This document shows, in pieces, positions 37,674 through 46,819 of a DNA stretch of 64,000 bases. The notes below the pieces were generated by a model. It ran no database searches, was not told the origin of the DNA, and saw nothing but the letters and a program-made list of their open reading frames with translations. The stretch lies in contig JAHPZA010000002.1 in assembly GCA_019058445.1 (NCBI GenBank), positions 62,001 through 126,000 of the forward strand, in the 5' to 3' direction. Source of the DNA: Promethearchaeota archaeon. GTDB taxonomy: Archaea; Asgardarchaeota; Lokiarchaeia; Sigyniarchaeales; SOKP01. The translations under genes were made by a program, and so were the position numbers. Each line of letters starts with the position of its first letter. The stretch's first letter is position 1.

Positions 37674-38147
37674 ATGACAGAAAATTTTGAATTTAATCTT
37701 GGGAATTTAAAAATTGAGCAGCTAAGCTATGTATACAAGGATATTAAAAAACAAGCGAAAATTATGGAAGAACTGTATGGCATTCCTACTTTCGCACAAA
37801 TGGAAGATATAGTCCATCAAGAGGCTACTTATCGTGGTAAACCCGTAGAAATAACGGTAGATTATGCATTTAGCCGTTTAATAAATGTACAAATCGAGCT
37901 TCAACAATGGAAAAGCGGAGATTGCTCCTTTAAGGATTTCATCGATCAAGGAAAAGAAGGGCTTCATAGTATAGGTTTGTATGTCGATGATTTAGATACC
38001 TACGTTGCAGAATTTAAGAAAAGAGGTATTGAAGTATTACAAACCGGGCAGGTTGGTAAACAGAAATTTGTGTATCTGGATACTGAAAAAACTTTCGGAG
38101 TCCTTCTTGAAATTTCGACTACAGTTAAAAGGCGAAGAAAAAAATAA
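37674..38147 (+). CDS. VOC-family (glyoxalase-like) protein
   Basis: 157 residues with two beta-alpha-beta-beta-beta modules: LKIEQLSYVYKDIKKQAKIME and GLHSIGLYVDDLDTYVAEFKKRG, ending with GVLLEIST. Histidine in GLHSIG and the glutamate in LEIS are candidate metal ligands. Glyoxalase, epimerase or dioxygenase chemistry is possible; methylmalonyl-CoA epimerase is the nearest type by look. A tail of basic residues (KRRRKK) is unusual for the family. Confidence 0.75.
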   Translation: MTENFEFNLGNLKIEQLSYVYKDIKKQAKIMEELYGIPTFAQMEDIVHQEATYRGKPVEITVDYAFSRLINVQIELQQWKSGDCSFKDFIDQGKEGLHSIGLYVDDLDTYVAEFKKRGIEVLQTGQVGKQKFVYLDTEKTFGVLLEISTTVKRRRKK

Positions 38148-38224
38148 AGAATTCTACTAGTTTTTCATTAAGTATATATTAAAAATAACTTTTTTTTTAA
38201 TTTCTATTTTTTATTGATTAAAAA

Positions 38225-39106
38225 CTAATTATCTTGATCCCATGGTGCCAGTTCGGGCATGTTCCATTTATACGCCAAAAATTTTATTAACACCATTAAT
38301 ATTAGTCCAGTTAAAATTGAAACTGTTCCCGATATAATTATTGCCATATTTAAGATTCCCTCTTCTGTGCCCAATGGTATACTAAAAATAAGTAAATTTA
38401 ATGTAGAATTCCAGATAAAGTGGCTAATCCAGCTGGGCCACAGGCTGTTAGTTTTGTAATACATATATCCCCACATAAAACCAATTAGAAAAGGAGCAAG
38501 AAAATTTATGAAAACCGCATTGAATAGAGCCTGCATTAAGGTCATTTGGCCTGTTATATAATATTTCAGTGGCCATCTTAAATGCCATGCTCCGAAGAGC
38601 ACGGCTTGTAAAAAATTGGCCTTCCAAAAATCCACCCTAGTTAAAAATTTACGAGTCATTAATCCCCTAAAGAGTCCTTCTTCCATGCAGCAATTAACCA
38701 CATTCCCGAATACCAGCCATAGACCAAATATAACACCACCTCCTATACCCCCTTTAGGATCGGTGGGTGAAAAAATGATTGCTGTTTTTACATTGGAACT
38801 GGTTAGAACCAGAAATCCGGCTGTGAAATAAATCACCACCATTATGGTACTTACAAGCACCCCTATAAGAAAAGCCTGAAAAATCATGGTTCTATGAAGA
38901 CCGATTGCCGCGACACTTCTCTGTACCGACCAGAGGTATAAAACAATAATGAAAAAACCCAAAGCTTTGGATATAATTATTTCACCCCATAACTCGTCGA
39001 TGCGGAGTATGAAAATGTCAATTAAGCTAAGTATAAGGCATATAAGGGTAATAAGGGACAGAATTACAAATGGATGATTTTCAGCAAAAATCCGCCACTT
39101 TTCCAT
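38225..39106 (-). CDS. CPBP-family intramembrane glutamic protease
   Basis: 293 residues, about eight membrane segments. The motif CCMEEGLFRGLM contains the EExxxR of CAAX-protease/Rce1-like (CPBP) proteins; further conserved positions are FGAWHLRWP and WISHFIWNS, which hold the motif-2 and motif-3 histidines. In eukaryotes Rce1 cuts prenylated proteins; in bacteria relatives process bacteriocins or act in signalling. There is no linked substrate gene. Confidence 0.82.
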   Translation of the reverse strand: MEKWRIFAENHPFVILSLITLICLILSLIDIFILRIDELWGEIIISKALGFFIIVLYLWSVQRSVAAIGLHRTMIFQAFLIGVLVSTIMVVIYFTAGFLVLTSSNVKTAIIFSPTDPKGGIGGGVIFGLWLVFGNVVNCCMEEGLFRGLMTRKFLTRVDFWKANFLQAVLFGAWHLRWPLKYYITGQMTLMQALFNAVFINFLAPFLIGFMWGYMYYKTNSLWPSWISHFIWNSTLNLLIFSIPLGTEEGILNMAIIISGTVSILTGLILMVLIKFLAYKWNMPELAPWDQDN

Positions 39107-39153
39107 AATTATAGCTTTAGAATGCTTATTAAATAAAATTTTATTTTTCCTAT

Positions 39154-39804
39154 TCAGTTCTTTTTGATAATTTTATTTCCCTTTTCGATTCCAAGATGCA
39201 ATGCTCGAATATTATCGTCCGGATCTCTTAACCATTCTTTAATGACTTCTTCATAATGTTTAATATCAATAAACGGAATTTTGCCTGTTGGAATCGCAAA
39301 GCCTAACATTATTATGTTTACCTGTTGGTTTCTGTTAAACTCTTTGAGCGATAGTTCGGTGGCATTCATGGTATAGACTTCTTCAGTATAACCCTTTAAT
39401 ATCTCTTTTATTTTTTCTAAGGAAGGGTATTGATCTAAATCAGCAGTGATTAAAATGGGAGGAATTGTACGCTCATTCAATACAAAGGTAGTTTTATTTG
39501 ACGCAAAAATACCTCGTCTCAAGGATTCCACGGGTTCAATACAAATATATAAGTCAGCATCCCCATAACAAATTAAGGAAGAGTTCAGGTTTTTCTTTGG
39601 ATCATCAGTGGCCTTTTTTTGATATCTTGTGTGGCTAATTATTGCTCCTTCGCGTTGAGCTAATCCATGTTGCTCTGCTCCAAGTATTATATCAACACCA
39701 GCTTTTTGCGCCGCAAATTCGATCAATCTTTTTAATGATATAACCCCTTGTCCCGCTGTGCCCGCAATGACCACATTTATGATATCAGTTTCTTTAAATT
39801 TCAT
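39154..39804 (-). CDS. iorB: Indolepyruvate:ferredoxin oxidoreductase, beta subunit
   Basis: 216 residues. VVIAGTAGQGVISLKRLIE and GAEQHGLAQREGAIISH are the gamma-domain signatures of IorB; CYGDADLYICIEPVESLR and MLGFAIPTGKIP also match. With IorA it oxidises aryl pyruvates from aromatic amino-acid transamination to aryl acetyl-CoA, reducing ferredoxin. It is last in the cluster iorA / Fe-S protein / iorB. Confidence 0.9.
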   Translation of the reverse strand: MKFKETDIINVVIAGTAGQGVISLKRLIEFAAQKAGVDIILGAEQHGLAQREGAIISHTRYQKKATDDPKKNLNSSLICYGDADLYICIEPVESLRRGIFASNKTTFVLNERTIPPILITADLDQYPSLEKIKEILKGYTEEVYTMNATELSLKEFNRNQQVNIIMLGFAIPTGKIPFIDIKHYEEVIKEWLRDPDDNIRALHLGIEKGNKIIKKN

Positions 39805-39893
39805 AAAATAACTCCAAATTTCATTTAATAATATGTCTAATATTATATTATTTAATTTGATAATTTTTTTTATATTATCTTAAATTGGTAAAT

Positions 39894-40967
39894 TTACGTT
39901 TCTCTCATAATTGTTTCATAAAGTTCTTTATTATTTTTTGGTATATTTATTTCATCTTGTTTTTTAGTGAGAGAGATCGCTTCATTTGGACAAATTATTA
40001 CACAATTACCACATCCAATGCATCTTTTCAAATTAATTGTTGCTATTTTATTTCTTAGTTTTATTGCATTTACTTCACATTGTTTTAAACAAGCGCGACA
40101 ACCCTCACATAATTCAGCATTTACTGTAGCATAATAACTATTTGTCCAAAATTTTGTTGGATTAGGAATTAATTTTTGCATAGATAAAACTCCACAACAG
40201 CATCCACAACATGAGCAAACAAATTCTGGTTCTTTTGAGTTTGAAATTTGAAGAACTAAACCATCTTCTTGATTCTTTTTTAAGATTTGAAGTGCTTCTT
40301 CTTTAGTGATTTGCTTTCCTAAACCTCTTCTTAACCATCTCTCCGCAATTTCATTAAAAACAAGGCATATATCTAATCGATCTGTTTTTTGACAAGGTCT
40401 ACCATTTATTTTTGCAGTTTTTTTACAAACGCAATCTAATAGGACAATGGGTCCTTCTAGATTCTTAATAATTGCTTTCAAATCATCATAATTGCCAACT
40501 AAATGTTCAGGTTCTACACTGTATTCAACAGGAATTGTGCGCATTTGAGGGATTTTTGAATTTACTAATCTCAAGGGAAATTGAGATTCTAACATATAAT
40601 CTATTCCCAGTTTTATATATTCAGGGGTGCGATTATAATTTACAGATTCGTCTAATCCTATAACTAATGGTAATAGTCTATAAAACATTATACCATCTCG
40701 TAATTTCCAGCCAATGATTCCTTTATTCACCATATTTTCTAAAATATTATGTAAATTGGTCTTAGTGTATTCTTCTTTCAAATGTTCAAAAATCTCTTCT
40801 ATATTTTGCTCTTTATAACTTAACTTCAATGCAACTTTAGCCTCTTCTGGTTGAAAAAAGTATTTTAATAAAGAGATATCCGAACCAGTAGTCGTGGGTG
40901 GAAATCCTACAGGTTGATTGTCTAAATGCTCTTGTAATTTGTGATAAATTTTATCTTCTAAACTCAT
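39894..40967 (-). CDS. Multi-cluster iron-sulfur protein in ior operon
   Basis: 357 residues. The N-terminal 150 residues are helical (IEEIFEHLKEEYTKTNLHNILENMVNKG reads as a winged-helix-like unit). A middle part has LLDCVCKKTAKINGRPCQK and FVCSCCGCCCGVLSM, a dense cysteine block. Two ferredoxin motifs follow: CEGCRACLKQCEV and CIGCGNCVIICP. Its position between iorA and iorB on the same strand implies a role in electron transfer from the oxidoreductase. I know the general family of ferredoxin proteins with such a block, but not its function. Confidence 0.75.
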   Translation of the reverse strand: MSLEDKIYHKLQEHLDNQPVGFPPTTTGSDISLLKYFFQPEEAKVALKLSYKEQNIEEIFEHLKEEYTKTNLHNILENMVNKGIIGWKLRDGIMFYRLLPLVIGLDESVNYNRTPEYIKLGIDYMLESQFPLRLVNSKIPQMRTIPVEYSVEPEHLVGNYDDLKAIIKNLEGPIVLLDCVCKKTAKINGRPCQKTDRLDICLVFNEIAERWLRRGLGKQITKEEALQILKKNQEDGLVLQISNSKEPEFVCSCCGCCCGVLSMQKLIPNPTKFWTNSYYATVNAELCEGCRACLKQCEVNAIKLRNKIATINLKRCIGCGNCVIICPNEAISLTKKQDEINIPKNNKELYETIMRET

Positions 40968-41086
40968 TAGATTATACTCAATTTTTCAATTAATTATTCT
41001 TTATAAATAAAATTCAACAATCCTATTTAAGTTACGACTCCTTTGCCAGAGGTAACTGCAATTACTACGCTTTTTATATCATTTTT

Positions 41087-43033
41087 TTAAATTTCGCGAA
41101 AAGGAACCTCTGTTGCTAATGCATGTATTACGGATTTGTGAATTGCTCCATTTGGGCAGATTTGATAACAAACGCCACATCGTATACATCTATCCTCATC
41201 AATCTGCATCGTCTCTCTTCCGTCAATCTCTGTTCTCCTTATAGCAGGACAGCTAAGTATTCTACTACATTCATGGCAAACTTGACAGCCTGAGATATAA
41301 TAGGTGATTTCTTGTACTTTCTGCCCTTGCGCTTCAAGATCTCTGATCTGACTCATTCTCCATCTATGAGCTTGAAGTCCACATTCTCGTTTAAGAATTA
41401 TAACTTTTAATCCTTTTTCTTGAAGTGCCTCCTCAATGGATTTTGTCAATTTTTTAGGGTTATATGAATCTTCAATTCGAAGCCAGGGTACTCCTAACGC
41501 TTTGCAAATGTTTTCAATTGAGAAGCCTCGATTAATTAAGTAACGAAGTACATCATCTTGGTGACCAGTCATTGCAGTCCAAGAATTCTCGAAAATGATG
41601 AGCAACACATTAGAATTATAACCGACTGCTTCTGCCAAGGGTGCCATACCCGTATGAAAAAAGGTGGAATCGCCAATCATAGCAACTATTTTTTGATCTG
41701 ATTTGGTCGACATGCCTATGGCAGCACTTATTCCCCCTGACATGCATATTACGAGATCACTACATTCTTGCGGAGGGAAAAACGACATTACATAGCATCC
41801 AATATCTCCACAAATCACGGTATTTTCTAGCTGATTTGTGGCTTTTAATATGGAATAGAGTGTAGCTCGTTCGGGACAGCCAGCACAGAAAGTCGGAAAC
41901 CTAGCCGGAACAATCTCCTTATAAGAATTGAAATATTCGATTGCGTTCGTCATCTGTTCGCTCGGTGTTTTATCAAAAATTTTCGCTAAACTAGTAGCGA
42001 TTAATCCAGTGGAATATTCGTTATATTTTGGGAAATATTCTTGACCGATCATTTGAACATTCAATTTGTTATGATGAGCGATTTCCGACACTTTTACTTC
42101 TAAAAATGGTTCTAATTCTTCAATAATAATGACTTTTTCAAGGGAATTCAAGAAATTCGAGATCTCTTCATAATTTAAAGGATAAATCATCCCCAACTTT
42201 AAAACTGGTACATCATCAAGTCCCAATTGGTCCAATGCTTCCATGGTATAGCCAAAAGGCATTCCACTGGTAATGATTCCAATTTTATTTTCTCCCGGAA
42301 TTATTTTATTTACACCAAGTTCTAGTATGATTTCTCGAATTTTTTCAATTCTTTCATATAATCGTACGTGGTTATTTATGGCGTGAGGAGGGAGTGAATT
42401 AAACTTAGGAATGTTTCGGATAAATTCTCCTTTTGCTTTCCCCCTCTTTATTGGTCCTAATTCTACATAACCTCGGGAATGAGCGCTTCTTGTAGAGGTT
42501 CGAACTTCAAATACGGTATCATACTTTTCGGAAAGTTCAAATGCTAGTTTGGTGAAATCTTTACATTCTTGAGGTGTATGGGGTTCAAAACAAGGGAGAT
42601 GGAGCATCCAGGTGTAAAATCGTTCATTTTGCTCTTGATGAGAGCCTAAACTGCCCGGATCAGCTCCCACCAATATCACCATTGCACCAGGATTTGGGCC
42701 ATTTAAAGCAATCACGCTTAAGGCATCACTTGCTACATTTAATCCGACATGTTTCATTGGATTTAAACTTCTACATCCGGTCCAGGCAGCACCAGCACAG
42801 GCAGAAGTTGCAACCGCCTCATTTACCGCCCAATGATGTACCAAATACTCTTTTGCTTCAGGATTTTCTCTTAAGATTTGATGAAAATATTCTCCAATGT
42901 CGCTGGTGGGAGTGCCAGGATATTGAGACGCATATGATACCCCAGCCTCAAGGCATCCCCGTACTACAGCTTCATTTCCAAGCATTAATACCTTTCCTTT
43001 TTCGTCAGAAAAACGAGTATCTTTTATTGGCAT
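41087..43033 (-). CDS. iorA: Indolepyruvate:ferredoxin oxidoreductase, alpha subunit
   Basis: About 648 residues. LMLGNEAVVRGCLEAG and SQYPGTPTSDIGEYF start the pyrimidine-binding domain, and the thiamine-diphosphate site is in MIGDSTFFHTGMAPLAEAVGY. The C-terminal ferredoxin domain shows CQVCHECSRILSCP and CIRCGVCYQICP, two clusters. It is the catalytic subunit of IOR. ATG 43033 (MPIKD) is preferred over the ATG nine bases upstream. It heads the cluster with the Fe-S protein and iorB downstream. Confidence 0.93.
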   Translation of the reverse strand: MPIKDTRFSDEKGKVLMLGNEAVVRGCLEAGVSYASQYPGTPTSDIGEYFHQILRENPEAKEYLVHHWAVNEAVATSACAGAAWTGCRSLNPMKHVGLNVASDALSVIALNGPNPGAMVILVGADPGSLGSHQEQNERFYTWMLHLPCFEPHTPQECKDFTKLAFELSEKYDTVFEVRTSTRSAHSRGYVELGPIKRGKAKGEFIRNIPKFNSLPPHAINNHVRLYERIEKIREIILELGVNKIIPGENKIGIITSGMPFGYTMEALDQLGLDDVPVLKLGMIYPLNYEEISNFLNSLEKVIIIEELEPFLEVKVSEIAHHNKLNVQMIGQEYFPKYNEYSTGLIATSLAKIFDKTPSEQMTNAIEYFNSYKEIVPARFPTFCAGCPERATLYSILKATNQLENTVICGDIGCYVMSFFPPQECSDLVICMSGGISAAIGMSTKSDQKIVAMIGDSTFFHTGMAPLAEAVGYNSNVLLIIFENSWTAMTGHQDDVLRYLINRGFSIENICKALGVPWLRIEDSYNPKKLTKSIEEALQEKGLKVIILKRECGLQAHRWRMSQIRDLEAQGQKVQEITYYISGCQVCHECSRILSCPAIRRTEIDGRETMQIDEDRCIRCGVCYQICPNGAIHKSVIHALATEVPFREI

Positions 43034-43192
43034 GTGAATCATCCAAATGCATAATCAAATTAATTTATTATTTTAAACCTAAATAAAAAAACCTTATTAT
43101 TTAGGTTAATAATAGAGAGAAATTAATAAAGATACCTTTCTAAAGAGATATTATCTCAATGCATAAAAAAAGGGTAAAAAATTGAAAATATC

Positions 43193-44338
43193 CTAAAATG
43201 CAGGTTTCTTATCCGGTTTGAACTCACTAATACTATCTAGTATGAGCTTATTTAAATTCAGACACGCAAGATCTACTAATTTTGAATAAGGCTCCTCAAG
43301 AATCTTCGCGACCCCTTCTGGAGTTCCATCCCAAATAGGATTTTTTTCCCGAGCAATGATGGGCCTTAATTCTAACTTATGATTATCGGGTAACCCCACT
43401 CTCACAAAATAAACACTCTCATAATGTCGATGCAGACCTTTGCCGAGTCCACCCCATTGTTTTTTTCCTAATTGGTATGTCTCTATCCACCCCAGATCAA
43501 GAGCGATTTCAGGTTTAATGCTTATAGTTTCGCTTGTATCAGAGGGCTTATAATCGAATGATAAGATATTCCACACATTTAACGTCCATTGGGTTTTTAA
43601 TTCTTTTAAAATAATATTGGTAAATTTTTTATAACGATCAATAAAATCCGTAGAATCTTCTTTTCCTACAACCACGGGAACGCTGTATCTCCTTGGGATA
43701 AAACTACACCCTGAGGGACATTTATACTGCCAAGGACCATTCTTTTTTGCGCGCCACTTGTTTTTTTTAAATACATATGAATTATAGAATTTGGGAGCTA
43801 ATCTTTCGGCAATTTTCTCTTTAAGATTCAGTTTTTCAGGCATCGTCTCTTCATGCCATTCTCCTTGCCAATTATCTTCATCAATAATTAGACTAAACCA
43901 ACGCCACCCTCCAATTTGCCTCTTTTTAAATGAGCCTCCTGAATACCCCGGCGCATTTCCTAGAGAAGGACCAGGAAATTGCTCTTTTAAACAGTCTGCT
44001 TTATACAGACCAAAATCATTGGCATCTGATATAGAAACGATTGGTAAATATCTGCTAAAGATCGGTTCAAAAATAGCCCACATTCTTTGGGCCATTCCTT
44101 GAAAAAATGACATGTAGTCGGGATTGTCATACCCTAAGAGCGGTGGTTTGTGCCAACCAAGAATCATTATATTATCTCTTGGATTACAAATAAAATTCCA
44201 CAGCGCAACTTTATCTGGTTTACTCGCTTCTCTGACGATTTTTTTATTAACAGTAGCCTCTATAGAGCAATGTTGTGAAAATTTTTTCTCTTTATCTCTT
44301 ATTAGCTCATATCGTCCTAACCAAAGATATTTTCCCAA
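43193..44338 (-). CDS. Tryptophan-rich protein of unknown function
   Basis: 381 residues, no family recognised. It is unusually rich in Trp and aromatic residues (GGWRWFSLIIDEDNWQGEWHEE, KKQWGGLGKGLHRHY) with a region GPWQYKCPSGCSF that has a possible metal-binding Cys pair. There is no signal peptide or membrane segment. The reading frame is long and uninterrupted, so it is a real gene. It lies on the lokiactin strand, 309 bases downstream of it and past the actin terminator. Confidence 0.65.
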   Translation of the reverse strand: MGKYLWLGRYELIRDKEKKFSQHCSIEATVNKKIVREASKPDKVALWNFICNPRDNIMILGWHKPPLLGYDNPDYMSFFQGMAQRMWAIFEPIFSRYLPIVSISDANDFGLYKADCLKEQFPGPSLGNAPGYSGGSFKKRQIGGWRWFSLIIDEDNWQGEWHEETMPEKLNLKEKIAERLAPKFYNSYVFKKNKWRAKKNGPWQYKCPSGCSFIPRRYSVPVVVGKEDSTDFIDRYKKFTNIILKELKTQWTLNVWNILSFDYKPSDTSETISIKPEIALDLGWIETYQLGKKQWGGLGKGLHRHYESVYFVRVGLPDNHKLELRPIIAREKNPIWDGTPEGVAKILEEPYSKLVDLACLNLNKLILDSISEFKPDKKPAF

Positions 44339-44390
44339 TTATTACAGCTCCGATTGAATTGTTATTACCTTCCCTAGATTATGAAAAAAG

Positions 44391-44544
44391 TAATTTAAAA
44401 ATGTATTGACAAGCAAAAGACTATAAATAAATCTTCTTAAAAAGAAAAAATAGTTAGATCCAATAATCCGATTTCCTTATATTCCCGCTTGCTGACCCAT
44501 ATTTTGTAATTTAAAAATATACTGACAAAGCATAATTAAATATA
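44391..44544. repeat. Pair of imperfect direct repeats around the actin remnant
   Basis: About 38 bases at 44391-44428 (beginning TAATTTAAAAATGTATTGAC) recur at 44507-44544 with a few substitutions and gaps. The two copies flank the actin-like fragment. They suggest a local duplication or recombination. They are not inverted, so they are not the ends of a known insertion sequence type. Confidence 0.5.
44467..44511 (-). pseudogene. C-terminal fragment of a second actin
   Basis: Read on the minus strand, these bases give NYKIWVSKREYKEIG, which aligns without gaps to [15 protein letters not shown] at the end of lokiactin. Sixteen consecutive bases are identical in the two. The similarity then fades on both sides within a few codons. 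The fragment lies past the lokiactin terminator and has no start codon, so it is a remnant of a duplicated actin gene. The chance of an unrelated match of this type is low but only a search of related genomes can prove origin. Confidence 0.65.
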
Positions 44545-44626
44545 ATGATAGTATGAACTAAGAATGAATCATATGATTCAAGAAATAAAGAAAATAAAAA
44601 AAATCTTAAAAAAAATAAAATTTTAT

Positions 44627-44647
44627 AAAAAACCCGTTTTTACGGGC
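44627..44647 (-). terminator. Intrinsic-type terminator of lokiactin
   Basis: Directly behind the TAA of lokiactin, the minus strand reads GCCCGT-AAAA-ACGGGT followed by six T residues: a six-pair stem (one G-T), a four-base loop and a T-run. It looks like a strong terminator for this highly expressed type of gene. Confidence 0.65.
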
Positions 44648-45793
44648 TTAGAAGCATCTGTGGATGACCTGAGGTCCCATTTCCTTATATTCCCTGCGTG
44701 TAACCCACATTCTGTGGAAGGTCTTTAAGGAACTTAAAATTGATCCGCCGATCCATACGGAGTACATACGCTCTGGAGGAGCGATGATTTTTACATCAAC
44801 CGACTCTGGAATCTGTTCTTTAATTTCCTTGGTTAATCGTTCTTTTATACCAGGGAACATTGTAGAACCACCAGAAAGGACAATATTGCTGTAAAGGTCT
44901 CTTCGTAAGTCGACATCACACTCGGAAATAGCTCCTACAATTACGTCATCTAAAGGCTCTAATTCTTTACCAATTACGGATGGATTAAAGAAACACTCTG
45001 GAGCCAAGAATCTCTCGACACCTACATTGATGGTTTCCCCATCAGGAAGCATGTAGCTCTTTTCCATGCCTGCCACTTTCTTGGAAAGCATCATCTCCTT
45101 TTCAGGATCAATTGCGACATAGCAAAGTTTCTCTTTAATGTCTCTTACAATTTCTTTTTCCGCTGATGTGGTAAAGGAATAGCCTTTTTGCCTGAGTAGT
45201 CTCTGTAAATAGGTAGTAATATCTCGTCCTGCAAGGTCAATTCTTTGGATTGCGTGGCTTAACGCGAAGCCCTCGAAAATTGGGACTACGTGTGAAACAC
45301 CGTCCCCGATATCAATAACGCATCCAGTTGTACGACCTGAGGCATATAGGGATAATACTGCTTGCATTGCGACGTAAAGCGCTGGGGTGTTAAAGGTCTC
45401 GAACATAATTTCAGCCATTTTCTCTCGGTTTGGTCTTGGATTTAATGGAGCCTCAGTTAAGAGAACAGGATGTTCTGATGGATCAATACGAAGATCTGTG
45501 TAAAAAGTATAGTGCCAGATCTTTTCCATAGCGGTCCAATCTTCAATTATACCATGTTCTACTGGGAACATTAACTTCAAAACACCTTTGAGTTGCATGG
45601 CTTCTTCTCCGATATAGTATTCACGGGTATAATGTTCAACATCGGTCATTATTGATTCATATTTTGGATAACCAATTAAGGTTGGGAATACTGATCGAGG
45701 TTGATCTTCCCCAGCGAATCCATTTTTTGAGATTCCGGTACCATTGTCAACCACTAACGCTTTTGCATTTAAAAAGCTTTCTTCTTCTCCCAT
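44648..45793 (-). CDS. Actin homologue (lokiactin)
   Basis: 381 residues, full length for actin. Phosphate-1 loop [46 protein letters not shown], phosphate-2 loop [16 protein letters not shown], adenosine site [11 protein letters not shown], and a C-terminus [25 protein letters not shown] (in pieces: [20 protein letters not shown]) much like the end of eukaryotic actin. This is the Asgard actin that polymerises into filaments and binds profilin-like proteins. ATG at 45793 follows a TATA-like run 45 to 55 bases upstream. An intrinsic terminator lies right behind the stop. Confidence 0.96.
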   Translation of the reverse strand: MGEEESFLNAKALVVDNGTGISKNGFAGEDQPRSVFPTLIGYPKYESIMTDVEHYTREYYIGEEAMQLKGVLKLMFPVEHGIIEDWTAMEKIWHYTFYTDLRIDPSEHPVLLTEAPLNPRPNREKMAEIMFETFNTPALYVAMQAVLSLYASGRTTGCVIDIGDGVSHVVPIFEGFALSHAIQRIDLAGRDITTYLQRLLRQKGYSFTTSAEKEIVRDIKEKLCYVAIDPEKEMMLSKKVAGMEKSYMLPDGETINVGVERFLAPECFFNPSVIGKELEPLDDVIVGAISECDVDLRRDLYSNIVLSGGSTMFPGIKERLTKEIKEQIPESVDVKIIAPPERMYSVWIGGSILSSLKTFHRMWVTRREYKEMGPQVIHRCF

Positions 45794-46022
45794 TTTTATT
45801 CAGCCTTGTTAATTATTAATTTTTTTGTTTTGTTTTGATATATTTTTTGATGAATCAAATTTACATTTATTGTGTTAATTTTTATTTTTAACTGTTTTTA
45901 TAACAAATTAGTTTTTTTTTATAACAAATTTTATTAGATAATATATTGTATGTTTATAAATTTGTTTTAATACAAAACCAAATCTTTTAGTCAAACAATT
46001 GTTTAACTAAATGTTTTTGAGT

Positions 46023-46046
46023 AAAAACCGTCCTAGGCGGGTTTTT
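46023..46046. repeat. Inverted repeat with central CCTAGG
   Basis: AAAAACC at 46023-46029 pairs with GGTTTTT at 46040-46046, with the palindrome CCTAGG in the middle and mismatches between. It is followed on the plus strand by a second T-rich stretch. It could be an operator or end a short plus-strand RNA. Confidence 0.45.
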
Positions 46047-46064
46047 CCGTTTTTTATTGTCGGA

Positions 46065-46087
46065 TTCCTATTTCTCGGAAATAGGAA
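46065..46087. repeat. Perfect 10-bp inverted repeat
   Basis: TTCCTATTTC (46065-46074) and GAAATAGGAA (46078-46087) are perfect inverted copies around a three-base loop. At 69 bases before the ATG of the winged-helix gene, it is well placed for an operator or an RNA hairpin in its leader. Confidence 0.55.
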
Positions 46088-46155
46088 ATTACGATAGATT
46101 TTATTTAGAACCATTCTTTTAAGTATTTAAAATAAATTTCTCTAAAACTAGACTT

Positions 46156-46659
46156 ATGAAGTTAGAAAAAAGCTTTCTTGCCATCCGAGTCTTGAAATAT
46201 ATAATGAACAATCCAAACTGCACAATCCCTCAAATCAGAGATTATTTCGGTATAGAAAGCTTTAATCCGCCACAACGTGAGGAGAAAAATTTATATAAAG
46301 TTATCTCTTATCTGGATAATGATGAGTTCATCGCTAAGATAGATAATCCTTCGATGTCATCAAGAGGGGCTCATTTTTTTCTGGAGGTAACACAGAAAGG
46401 AACAGACACAATTTCAGCGTTTAAAGAGCTTTTTTTAGACCTTCCGAGCGATCAAATTAGACCTGAGGATTTATCAACAAGATTTTCTAAGCTCTCTTAT
46501 GGAATTCTTAAGGATGTTTTGTATGGAATACTCAATGAATTGGATTACGAAACAAGACGGATCCTCAATTCAAAAAAACCAAGAATAAATGTGCTTATTG
46601 AAAAATGCCATGCAGAACTTCAAGAAGAAGTATCAAAGATAATTGAATCTTTAAAATAA
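46156..46659 (+). CDS. Winged-helix-like protein, divergent from lokiactin
   Basis: 167 residues. The N-terminal half resembles a winged helix (AIRVLKYIMNNPNCTIPQIRDYFGIES, then KVISYLDNDEFIAKI and HFFLEVTQKG); the C-terminal half is helical and charged. It probably binds DNA, though no defined family emerges. It starts at ATG 46156 behind two inverted repeats and is divergent from lokiactin, so it may act on this promoter region. This is inference from position. Confidence 0.6.
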   Translation: MKLEKSFLAIRVLKYIMNNPNCTIPQIRDYFGIESFNPPQREEKNLYKVISYLDNDEFIAKIDNPSMSSRGAHFFLEVTQKGTDTISAFKELFLDLPSDQIRPEDLSTRFSKLSYGILKDVLYGILNELDYETRRILNSKKPRINVLIEKCHAELQEEVSKIIESLK

Positions 46660-46774
46660 TTAATTCTTAAATCAGATAATTCTCGAATATTTGACAACTT
46701 TGTTGAATTAGGGAACTATTTGGGTTAAAAATTTGGTGTAAAAAATTTTCTTTTTATGAAAATCATGCTTTTTG

Positions 46775-46786
46775 TTTATAAAAAAG
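46775..46786 (+). promoter_or_regulatory. Probable TATA box of the PAN gene
   Basis: TTTATAAAAAAG, 34 bases before the ATG at 46820, fits an archaeal TATA box with a short leader. There is no convincing Shine-Dalgarno sequence before the ATG. Confidence 0.4.
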
Positions 46787-46819
46787 TATTTTTAGCAGTA
46801 ATAATATTATATTTTAGGA

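Larger units (their letters stand above)
45794..46155. promoter_or_regulatory. Divergent promoter region of lokiactin and winged-helix gene
   Basis: No gene is seen in these 362 bases. TATA-like runs for lokiactin lie around 45838-45848 and the motif TTATAAAA occurs in two copies at about 45896-45922 (minus strand). Two inverted repeats lie at 46023-46046 and 46065-46087. The region must start both divergent genes, and the winged-helix protein could regulate itself and actin. Confidence 0.5.

Noticed and set aside
42574..43086. 170-residue frame on the plus strand
   Set aside because: Antisense to iorA, low-complexity His/Gln/Leu-rich product, no homology-like motifs: a shadow of a real gene.
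44391..44544. Direct repeats as insertion-sequence ends or CRISPR repeats
   Set aside because: Only two imperfect copies, no transposase, no regular spacers; better explained by local duplication.
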